Assembly: GCA_050012355.1 (NCBI GenBank)
Contig: JBEKHI010000467.1
Span: 1-6,088, forward strand
DNA: 6,088 nt
Direction of reading: 5' to 3'
Origin: JBEKHI01 sp050012355
GTDB taxonomy: Bacteria; Actinomycetota; Actinomycetes; Streptosporangiales; Streptosporangiaceae
Part shown: positions 1 through 5,169 of the stretch, in pieces
Layout of the letters: every line of letters starts with the position of its first letter
How positions within the stretch are numbered: position 1 is the stretch's first letter
Program-made: the position numbers and the translations under genes
Notes under the pieces: model-generated
What the model was told of the DNA's origin: nothing
What the model saw: only the letters and a program-made list of their open reading frames with translations
The model's database searches: none

Positions 1-12
1 CAGGTTGTTCAT
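1..12 (-). CDS. Encapsulin shell protein, first four codons only (partial)
   Basis: Only ATG-AAC-AAC-CTG (M-N-N-L) lies inside the window; the gene runs off the left edge. The start is marked by a purine-rich AGGGGAG just upstream. The identification rests on two things. The peroxidase 71 bp upstream on the same strand carries an encapsulin targeting tail, and in actinobacteria such peroxidase genes are commonly followed by the shell gene (as in Mycobacterium tuberculosis and Rhodococcus). MNNL also equals, as I recall it, the first residues of the M. tuberculosis encapsulin Cfp29. Encapsulins have the HK97 fold and assemble into a protein shell that encloses the peroxidase in the cytoplasm. 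Four residues alone prove nothing, so confidence comes from context. Confidence 0.8.
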
Positions 13-25
13 CGCTCCCCTTTTC
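13..25 (-). promoter_or_regulatory. Ribosome binding site of the encapsulin gene
   Basis: Read on the minus strand, AGGGGAG (21 to 15) sits directly before the ATG at 12 with only two bases between. It is a strong match to the anti-Shine-Dalgarno sequence at shorter than usual spacing. It supports the ATG at 12 as a real start of a gene that is otherwise outside the window. Confidence 0.6.
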
Positions 26-62
26 ACTGTCTTTCGCTGGGTGGCGCCATTCGGCCCCCACG

Positions 63-83
63 ATTATCCACCGGCGGGGCCGG
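63..83 (-). promoter_or_regulatory. Peroxidase-encapsulin junction: small hairpin and possible internal -10
   Basis: Immediately after the peroxidase stop, CCGGC (71-75) and GCCGG (79-83) form a 5-bp GC stem with a 3-nt loop. Right after it on the minus strand comes GATAAT (68 to 63), a five-of-six match to the -10 consensus, in otherwise very GC-rich DNA. About 50 bp separates it from the encapsulin ATG. No convincing -35 is visible. It may be a weak internal promoter giving extra shell transcript, or a processing or stability element; chance is also possible. Confidence 0.3.
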
Positions 84-1175
84 CTAGCTCCGCAGAGACC
101 CGATGCCGAGCGACCCGTCACCGGGCGGCCCGGCGGCCGGCGGCTCGTCACCGGGTGCGGCGTCGCCGGCGGCGCCGTCGGCGACGCTCGCCGCGGCGCC
201 CGCGCCGGGCGGCCCCGGCGGGTCGTCGAGGAAATCCGCGCACGGAGCGAAGAACAGGCCCCCGGTGACCGCGGTGGAGAAGTCGAGGATCCGGTCGGTG
301 TTGCCCGGCGGCCGCCCGATGAACATGTTCACCAGCATCTCCTCGGTGACCGAGGGCGTGGCGGCGTACCCGATGTAGTACGTGCCGTACTCGCCCCGTC
401 CCGGGTTGCCGAACGGCATGTTCGCCCGCACGATCTGCCGCTGTTCACCGTCCGGTCCGGTGATCGTATTGAGCGCGACATGCGAGTTCACCGGCTTGAC
501 GTCGTCGGGCATCTCGATGTCGTCCAGTTTGCTGCGACCGATCGCCCGTTCCTGCTCTTCGATGGGGAGCGCGTTCCACGCCGGCATGTCATGCAGGTAC
601 TTCTGCACGATGGCGTAGCTGCCGCCGGCGAAGTCCGGGTCGTCGGCCCCGGTGACGATGGCGGCGGTGACGCCAGCGGTGCCCGACGGCGACTCGGTCC
701 CGTCAACGAAGCCGATCAGGTCGCGCTCGTCGAAGTAGCGGAATCCGTGCACCTCGTCGTTGACCGTGACATGCCCGGCCAGCCGGTACATCACCTGCGC
801 GGCGAACTCGAAGCACAGGTCCATCCGGTTCGCCCGCAGGTGGAAGAACAGGTCACCAGCCGTGGCCGGCGCGCGGTGCCGCGCACCGGCCAGCTCACGG
901 AACGGATGCAGTTCCTTGGGCCGCGGGCCGCTGAGCAGCCGGTCCCAGGCGGCCGAGCCGATACCCGCGACGCACTGAAGTTTCCCGTCAGGTATCCGGA
1001 ACCCAACCGACCGCTGCAGCGCCGCCATGTCCCCGAGTACGCCCCGGGCCGCGTCCTCGCCGCCGGGACTGACCGACAGCACGAGGAAGATCGCGGCCTC
1101 AGTCAGTGGGCTAAGCACCGGCTGCGGCTCCGGCCCGTCCGTTGTCACGGGCGCTTTATGCCCCCATTGATCCAC
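84..1175 (-). CDS. dypB: Dye-decolorizing peroxidase (B-type) with encapsulin targeting tail
   Basis: This is a heme peroxidase that uses hydrogen peroxide to oxidise dyes, phenols and similar substrates. It is probably packaged in an encapsulin shell. From the GTG at 1175 it is 363 residues. The family motif GFVDGTE lies near residue 155, with distal Asp158. The proximal heme ligand is His232 in N-S-H-V-A-L-N, and distal Arg250 and Asn252 sit in V-R-A-N-M-P-F-G. The pattern and spacing match Rhodococcus jostii DypB and the M. tuberculosis DyP. After the catalytic domain comes a linker of about 35 residues rich in Pro, Gly and Ala, then the terminal D-G-S-L-G-I-G-S-L-R-S, a typical encapsulin cargo-loading peptide. 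No signal peptide is seen, so it acts in the cytoplasm. The start is uncertain: GTG at 1148 would give an N-terminus closer in length to relatives, while a candidate -10 fits transcription starting at the 1175 GTG. The shell gene follows on the same strand. Confidence 0.95.
   Translation of the reverse strand: MDQWGHKAPVTTDGPEPQPVLSPLTEAAIFLVLSVSPGGEDAARGVLGDMAALQRSVGFRIPDGKLQCVAGIGSAAWDRLLSGPRPKELHPFRELAGARHRAPATAGDLFFHLRANRMDLCFEFAAQVMYRLAGHVTVNDEVHGFRYFDERDLIGFVDGTESPSGTAGVTAAIVTGADDPDFAGGSYAIVQKYLHDMPAWNALPIEEQERAIGRSKLDDIEMPDDVKPVNSHVALNTITGPDGEQRQIVRANMPFGNPGRGEYGTYYIGYAATPSVTEEMLVNMFIGRPPGNTDRILDFSTAVTGGLFFAPCADFLDDPPGPPGAGAAASVADGAAGDAAPGDEPPAAGPPGDGSLGIGSLRS
87..119 (-). other. Encapsulin cargo-loading peptide at the peroxidase C-terminus
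   Basis: The last eleven residues are D-G-S-L-G-I-G-S-L-R-S. Actinobacterial encapsulin cargo proteins end in this kind of short S-L-x-I-G-S-L-(K/R)-like motif, which binds the inner face of the shell. The core G-I-G-S-L is intact. It is separated from the enzyme by a flexible low-complexity linker, as usual for such cargo. Confidence 0.9.
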
Positions 1176-1181
1176 AGCGAC

Positions 1182-1187
1182 ACTCTA
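1182..1187 (-). promoter_or_regulatory. Candidate -10 of the peroxidase operon
   Basis: On the minus strand TAGAGT (TAnnnT) is followed by six bases and then the GTG at 1175. That is the spacing expected if transcription starts on the GTG itself, a leaderless arrangement that is frequent in actinobacteria. A possible -35 (TCGACG, 1212 to 1207) lies 19 bp upstream, a weak match at long spacing. If translation instead starts at the GTG at 1148, the same promoter would give a 27-nt leader. Confidence 0.45.
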
Positions 1188-1237
1188 GCGCCTCGTGATG
1201 CCGGGCCGTCGATGGCCCATCGCTGGGGCTCTAGCGC
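1183..1237. repeat. Nine-base direct repeat CTCTAGCGC flanking operator copy 1
   Basis: CTCTAGCGC occurs at 1183-1191 and again at 1229-1237, 46 bp apart. The first copy contains most of the candidate peroxidase -10; the second lies between the two operator-like repeats and extends into the perfect palindrome TAGCGCTA (1232-1239). It may be a leftover of a local duplication that also produced the two 19-bp repeats, or a second protein site. Confidence 0.4.
1210..1228. promoter_or_regulatory. Operator-like palindromic repeat, copy 1
   Basis: The 19-mer CGATGGCCCATCGCTGGGG contains the perfect 13-bp palindrome CGATGG-C-CCATCG (1210-1222) overlapping a second inverted repeat, CCCA-TCGC-TGGG (1217-1227). 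The palindrome centre is at 1216. Relative to the proposed peroxidase transcription start at 1175 this is position -41, where many activators sit; it also overlaps the -35 region. It is in the divergent region between the peroxidase and fumarase genes. The cognate regulator is not in the window and I do not recognise the motif. Confidence 0.6.
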
Positions 1238-1240
1238 TAT

Positions 1241-1259
1241 CGATGACCCATCGCTGGGG
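1241..1259. promoter_or_regulatory. Operator-like palindromic repeat, copy 2
   Basis: CGATGACCCATCGCTGGGG repeats copy 1 with one change in 19 positions, exactly 31 bp further on, close to three turns of the helix. The palindrome (1241-1253) has one mismatched arm pair compared with copy 1. Its centre at 1247 is about -72 from the proposed peroxidase start and 64 bp upstream of the fumarase ATG. Same-face spacing suggests two dimers of one protein binding cooperatively. Confidence 0.6.
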
Positions 1260-1296
1260 TCGCGGGAGCGGCGCCTCAACCGCACGGCAGCTGTAT

Positions 1297-1303
1297 GAGA
1301 GGG
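1297..1303 (+). promoter_or_regulatory. Ribosome binding site of fumC
   Basis: GAGAGGG lies seven bases before the ATG at 1311, a good actinobacterial Shine-Dalgarno at optimal spacing. It decides the start in favour of 1311 over the in-frame GTG at 1365, which has no comparable site but would give a length nearer to E. coli FumC. Confidence 0.65.
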
Positions 1304-1310
1304 TTGGACC

Positions 1311-2750
1311 ATGGAGGATGGTCCCGCGATCTCGGACATACCCGTAGGAATCAACGCCACCGGCGTGCGCCGGGAGACCGACTCTATGGGCGTGGTCGAG
1401 GTACCCGCGGACAGATACTGGGGCGCGCAGACCGAACGGTCGCTGCGGAACTTCGCGATCGGCGGCGAGCGGATGCCTATCGAGGTCTACCACGCGCTCG
1501 GGCTGGTGAAGAAGGCCGCGGCGCTGGTGAACGGCGAGGCCGGACGCCTGCCCAGCTGGAAGGCGGACCTGATCGTGCGGGTGGCCGACGAGGTGGTCCG
1601 CGGCGAACTGGATGAGGACTTCCCGCTCAGCCTGTGGCAGACCGGGTCGGGCACGCAAACCAACATGAACGTCAACGAGGTGATCAGCAACCGGGCGATC
1701 CAGCTGGCGGGCGGCGAACTCGGCAGCAAGAAGCCGGTGCACCCCAACGACGACGTGAACATGGGTCAGTCGTCCAACGACACGTTCCCCACCGCGATGC
1801 ACATCGCCACCGTCCGGGCACTGCGCGAGCGGGTGCTCCCCCAGGCCCGTGGACTGCGCGACACGGTGTCGGCCAAAGCCAAGCAGTGGTACGACGTGAC
1901 CAAAACGGGGCGCACCCATCTCCAGGACGCCGTCCCGCTCACCGTCGGGCAGGAATGGTCCGGTTACGCGGCCCAGCTGACCGCCACCATCGACGCGCTT
2001 GAGCACTCGGTGGACGGGCTGCACGAGCTCGCCATCGGCGGAACGGCGGTCGGTACCGGCCTGAACGCACCGCCCGGTTTCGCCGAGGCAGTGGCGGCGC
2101 GGATCGCCGCCGAAACGGGACATCCATACCGCAGCGCTCCGAACAAATTCGCCGCGCTGGCCGGGGCGGACGCGATGGCAGCCGCCTCGGCCGGGCTACG
2201 AGGGCTAGCCGCCGCGGTAATGAAATTCGCCAACGACCTGCGGTGGCTGGCGTCCGGGCCGCGGTGCGGTCTCGGCGAGCTCGTTCTCCCGCCGAATGAG
2301 CCTGGCTCGTCGATCATGCCTGGCAAGGTCAACCCGACCCAGTGCGAAGCCGCGATCATGGTCTGCCTCCAGGTGCTCGGCAACGACGCCACCGTCGCGT
2401 CGGCCGCGGCGCAGGGGAACCTGGAGCTGAACACTATGCGGCCGCTCATCGCCGGCAACGTGCTGCGGTCGGCGAATATCCTCGGCGACGCGTGCGGCTC
2501 ACTCGACGTCCACTGCGTCCGGGGAACGGAACTCAACCGCGAGCGCATCGACGAGCTCACCGGACGGTCACTGATGCTGGTGACCGCCCTGTCGCCGGCT
2601 ATTGGCTACGACAAGGCCGCGGAAATCGCGCACAAGGCCAGCGCCGAGAACACCACGTTGCGCGAAGCGGCGATCGCCAGCGGGTATATCGCGGCCGATG
2701 AGTTCGACCGGGTGGTCGATCCGGCCCGGATGACAGGGGTTGAACGATGA
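1311..2750 (+). CDS. fumC: Class II fumarate hydratase (fumarase C)
   Basis: It interconverts fumarate and malate in the citric acid cycle as a cytoplasmic homotetramer without an iron-sulfur cluster, so it resists superoxide and iron shortage. At 479 residues it is slightly longer than E. coli FumC because of about 15 extra N-terminal residues before the conserved D-S-M-G. Substrate-binding G-S-G-T is at 112-115, followed by Q-T-N-M-N-V-N-E. S-S-N-D-T-F-P-T and G-R-T-H-L-Q-D-A with catalytic His203 follow. The family signature G-S-S-I-M-P-G-K-V-N-P starts at residue 332 and carries the mobile-loop Ser334, Lys339 and Asn341. The signature reads P-G-K-V-N-P-T-Q-C-E as in fumarases, not the P-A-K-V-N-P of aspartases. 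Its stop overlaps the next gene's ATG (ATGA), so the two are probably translationally coupled. It is divergent from the peroxidase gene, with the paired operator-like repeats in between. Confidence 0.97.
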   Translation: MEDGPAISDIPVGINATGVRRETDSMGVVEVPADRYWGAQTERSLRNFAIGGERMPIEVYHALGLVKKAAALVNGEAGRLPSWKADLIVRVADEVVRGELDEDFPLSLWQTGSGTQTNMNVNEVISNRAIQLAGGELGSKKPVHPNDDVNMGQSSNDTFPTAMHIATVRALRERVLPQARGLRDTVSAKAKQWYDVTKTGRTHLQDAVPLTVGQEWSGYAAQLTATIDALEHSVDGLHELAIGGTAVGTGLNAPPGFAEAVAARIAAETGHPYRSAPNKFAALAGADAMAAASAGLRGLAAAVMKFANDLRWLASGPRCGLGELVLPPNEPGSSIMPGKVNPTQCEAAIMVCLQVLGNDATVASAAAQGNLELNTMRPLIAGNVLRSANILGDACGSLDVHCVRGTELNRERIDELTGRSLMLVTALSPAIGYDKAAEIAHKASAENTTLREAAIASGYIAADEFDRVVDPARMTGVER

Positions 2751-4126
2751 CCGACACCTATGACGTGATCGTGATCGGGGCCGGGCCGACCGGGGAAAAC
2801 GTCGCGGACCGAGCGGTCAAGGGCGGGCTTTCCGCGCTCATTGCCGAATCCGAACTGGTGGGCGGCGAATGCTCGTACTGGGCGTGCATGCCGTCCAAGG
2901 CGCTGCTGCGCCCGGTCAGCGCGGTCAGCGAGGCCAAGCACATCGGCGGCGTCACCGGAGCTCGCCTGGTTACGCCTGAGGTGCTGGCCCGGCGGGATTC
3001 CTTCGCCCATGACTGGAACGACGACTCCCAGGTCGACTGGCTCAAGAACGCGGGCATCGACCTGGTCCGGGGCAGCGGCAAGATCACCGGGGTCCGGTCC
3101 GTCGAGGTCGCGGGCACTCAGTATCAAGCGCGGCGGGCAGTGGTGGTGTGCACCGGAAGCCACGCGATGGTACCGCCAGCACTCGCCGAGATCAGCCCGT
3201 GGACCAGCCGTGAGGCGACCAGCGCCGGGGCGCCCGAGGGGCCAGCGGTGCCGGAGCGACTGGCGATTGTCGGCGGCGGCGTGGTCGGCTGCGAGATGGC
3301 CGCGGCGTGGTCAGCGCTCGGGGTGCGTGTCACACTGCTCTCGCGCGGCGAGCTACTTGACCAGTCAGAGGACTTCGCCGGGCAACTGGTCGCCGACGGG
3401 CTACGCGCGGCCGGGGTGGACGTACGGACCAACGCGTCCGTGTTGTCCGCGACCCGCGATGGCTCCGGCGAGGTGACGCTGACGCTGACCGATGGGACCC
3501 GGGTGAGTGCCGACGAGGTGCTCGCCGCGACCGGCCGAGCACCGCGTACCGACGACATCGGGCTTGAGCACACAGGGCTGCACCCAGGAGCGTGGCTGGA
3601 CACCGACGACACCATGCGGGTTCTCGGGGTCGACGGAGACTGGTTCTATGCCGCGGGTGACGTGACTAACCGGGCGTTGCTCACCCATATGGGCAAGTAC
3701 CAGGCGCGGGTCTGCGGCGACGCGATCGCGGCCCGCGCCCGCGGCGAACAGCCCTCGGTCCTGGCGACCGCGCCGGTGCCGCAGGTGGTCTTCACCATCC
3801 CCGAGGTCGCGTCGGTCGGCCTCACCGCGGCCGAGGCGATCACCACCGGGTACCGGACCCGGGTCGTGGACTACGACCTGGGCTCGGTCGCGGGAGCGTC
3901 GCTGTTCGAGGACCAGTATTCCGGCCAGGCGCGGATGGTGGTGGATGAGGACCGGCGGGTACTGCTCGGCGTGACGTTCGTCGGTCCGGGCACGGGCGAG
4001 ATGATCCACGCAGCGACGATCGCGGTCGCGGGAGCGGTGCCGCTGGACCGGCTCTGGCAGTCCGTGCCGTCGTACCCGACAATGAGCGAAGTGTGGCTGC
4101 GCCTGCTGGAAACGTACGGGATGTGA
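2747..4126 (+). CDS. Class I flavin/disulfide oxidoreductase, Lpd/MerA-like, substrate unknown
   Basis: This is an FAD-dependent pyridine nucleotide-disulfide oxidoreductase of 459 residues. FAD-binding G-A-G-P-T-G is at 11-16. The redox disulfide is C42-S-Y-W-A-C47 followed by M-P-S-K. The NAD(P)-binding G-G-G-V-V-G is at 176-181, and the second FAD motif A-A-G-D ends at Asp305. The C-terminal dimerisation domain contains the motif P-S-Y-P-T-M-S-E. Dihydrolipoamide dehydrogenases have H-A-H-P-T-L-S-E there; the catalytic base His is replaced by Tyr443, while Glu448 is kept. Mercuric reductases have Tyr at this place, but this protein lacks the MerA N-terminal metal-binding domain and the C-terminal Cys pair. 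It is therefore probably neither, and may act on a quinone, a low-molecular disulfide or a metal. The start is set by AGGGG seven bases upstream and the ATGA overlap with fumC. Many annotation pipelines would call it Lpd; I advise against that. Confidence 0.9.
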   Translation: MTDTYDVIVIGAGPTGENVADRAVKGGLSALIAESELVGGECSYWACMPSKALLRPVSAVSEAKHIGGVTGARLVTPEVLARRDSFAHDWNDDSQVDWLKNAGIDLVRGSGKITGVRSVEVAGTQYQARRAVVVCTGSHAMVPPALAEISPWTSREATSAGAPEGPAVPERLAIVGGGVVGCEMAAAWSALGVRVTLLSRGELLDQSEDFAGQLVADGLRAAGVDVRTNASVLSATRDGSGEVTLTLTDGTRVSADEVLAATGRAPRTDDIGLEHTGLHPGAWLDTDDTMRVLGVDGDWFYAAGDVTNRALLTHMGKYQARVCGDAIAARARGEQPSVLATAPVPQVVFTIPEVASVGLTAAEAITTGYRTRVVDYDLGSVAGASLFEDQYSGQARMVVDEDRRVLLGVTFVGPGTGEMIHAATIAVAGAVPLDRLWQSVPSYPTMSEVWLRLLETYGM

Positions 4127-4132
4127 GCGCTG

Positions 4133-5020
4133 ATGCATTCGGTAGGGATGGTGCTGCACCCTAAGCGTGACTCGGCGGAAGCCGTCGAGGAGATACTCCG
4201 CTGGGCCCGGCGGAGCGGCAAGACCGTCTACGGCATCGACGACGAGGTAACGCGGCTGCGCTGCGCGGCGGTCGCGGTCCCCGCCGACCAGCTAGCCAAG
4301 CACTGCGACCTGCTCGTCAGCCTCGGCGGGGATGGCACGATGCTGCGGGCGATGCGGCTGTCGGACGGCGTGTGCCACCCCGGCGTCGAGCCGACGCCGG
4401 TGCTCGGGGTGAACCTGGGCAAGCTCGGGTTCCTCGCGGAAATCGACGTCCCCGACGTGCCGGCCGCGTTGTCGGCAATCGAGCGCCACCAGTTCACCAT
4501 TGAGCCGCGGCTGGCGATTGACTCGGTGCTCGGCGGCGTGACGGTCACCGCGTTCAACGACATCGCCACGGTCCGGGTGCCGGGTGACGGCGCGGCGCTG
4601 GTGGCGGTGCGGGTCGGCGGCGAACCCTTCGTGTCCTACGCGGCCGACGCGGTAGTGGTGTCGACCCCCACCGGCTCGACGGCCTACAGCTTCTCGGCGG
4701 GCGGGCCGATCGTCGCACCGACGGTGGACGCGCTGATCGTGACACCAGCCTCACCGCATTCCGCCTACAACAGGGGTGTTGTGCTGTCCCTGGCTGACTC
4801 GGTCACGCTCGAGGTACTGCCCGGCAGCGGACGGCTAGCGGTCGAGGTGGACGGGCCGGTCGGCGGCTACGTCGTCGCGGGCGACCAGTTGCAGATCACG
4901 GCCAGGCCGGGCGCCGCGCGGGTGATCCGGCTCGGGCAGACCACGTTCTACCAACGGGCCCGGCGCAAGCTGCGGATCACCGACTCCGCGGAAATCGCGA
5001 CTCCGGCCGCCGAGGTGTAA
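4133..5020 (+). CDS. nadK: NAD kinase
   Basis: It phosphorylates NAD(+) to NADP(+) in the cytosol, setting the NADP(H) pool. It is 295 residues, the usual length. The hallmark G-G-D-G-T is at 65-69, preceded by strand L-L-V-S-L; N-L-G-K-L-G-F-L-A-E follows, then N142-D143 (the usual N-E/D ribose site), and S-T-P-T-G-S-T-A-Y-S at 177-186 with G-G-P-I-V after it. The late V-E-V-D-G is also present. Sequence after P-H-S (A-Y-N-R-G-V-V) is less usual than the common S-x-R-P form, so this looks like a divergent branch; a second housekeeping copy elsewhere in the genome is possible. It starts 6 bp after the flavoprotein stop, with only a weak GGGA upstream, so it probably relies on readthrough of ribosomes from that gene. 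An in-frame ATG at 4148 is possible but would cut into the first strand. Confidence 0.93.
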   Translation: MHSVGMVLHPKRDSAEAVEEILRWARRSGKTVYGIDDEVTRLRCAAVAVPADQLAKHCDLLVSLGGDGTMLRAMRLSDGVCHPGVEPTPVLGVNLGKLGFLAEIDVPDVPAALSAIERHQFTIEPRLAIDSVLGGVTVTAFNDIATVRVPGDGAALVAVRVGGEPFVSYAADAVVVSTPTGSTAYSFSAGGPIVAPTVDALIVTPASPHSAYNRGVVLSLADSVTLEVLPGSGRLAVEVDGPVGGYVVAGDQLQITARPGAARVIRLGQTTFYQRARRKLRITDSAEIATPAAEV

Positions 5021-5037
5021 CGACTCGCGGGGAGTCG
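5021..5037 (+). terminator. Small hairpin right after nadK
   Basis: CGACTC and GAGTCG form a perfect 6-bp stem with a 5-nt loop directly after the TAA. The following GCGTTCTTA is only weakly T-rich, so as an intrinsic terminator it is poor; it may protect the mRNA 3' end. Confidence 0.35.
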
Positions 5038-5072
5038 GCGTTCTTACGTATGTAGGGCCTTTTCCCCGCATG

Positions 5073-5106
5073 CAGAACCCCGGGTGCCCCCCCGTCCTGG
5101 GTTCTG
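5073..5106 (+). terminator. Hairpin between the convergent genes
   Basis: CAGAACCC (5073-5080) and GGGTTCTG (5099-5106) form a perfect 8-bp stem. Inside, CGGG (5081-5084) and CCCG (5091-5094) extend it with a 4-nt bulge. The loop side contains a run of seven C. Thymines follow only sparsely. Being nearly symmetrical it could end transcripts from both the nadK operon and the opposing dehydrogenase. Confidence 0.5.
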
Positions 5107-5109
5107 TTG

Positions 5110-5162
5110 GTGTCCGTTGGCCCGGCCGTCCGTCCGCAGCGGACGCCCGGGCCGGCGGACAC
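5110..5162 (+). terminator. Long two-part hairpin, likely operon terminator or structured 3' end
   Basis: GTGTCCGTTGGCCCGG (5110-5125) pairs along its full 16 bases with CCGGGCCGGCGGACAC (5147-5162), including two U-G pairs in the plus-strand RNA. Above an asymmetric bulge sits a second perfect stem, CGTCCGC-A-GCGGACG (5131-5145). In minus-strand RNA the two U-G pairs become C-A mismatches, so the fold is better in the transcript coming from nadK. No clear U-tract follows (ACTCTTCTC), as is common for actinobacterial terminators. It ends 7 bp before the stop codon of the convergent gene. Confidence 0.55.
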
Positions 5163-5169
5163 ACTCTTC

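Noticed and set aside
5..268. Arg-rich plus-strand frame that could look like a basic nucleic-acid-binding protein
   Set aside because: The Arg run is the antisense of the Ala/Gly/Pro linker of the peroxidase; there is no ribosome site.
1210..1259. Mobile-element ends or the beginning of a CRISPR array
   Set aside because: There are only two copies, with no transposase, no further repeats and a palindromic core in a divergent promoter region; operator sites explain it better.
480..1298. Long plus-strand open frame across the peroxidase and the operator region
   Set aside because: Antisense shadow of the peroxidase, with Arg/Val/His-rich composition and no domain; it also runs through the promoter region.
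1185..2123. Long open frame on the minus strand opposite fumC
   Set aside because: It is rich in His, Arg and Gly, matches no family I know, and lies antisense to a fully conserved fumarase; high GC makes such open frames common.
2747..4126. Naming the flavoprotein lpdA or merA
   Set aside because: The catalytic His of Lpd is missing, and the accessory domain and C-terminal Cys pair of MerA are missing too; either name would overstate what the sequence shows.
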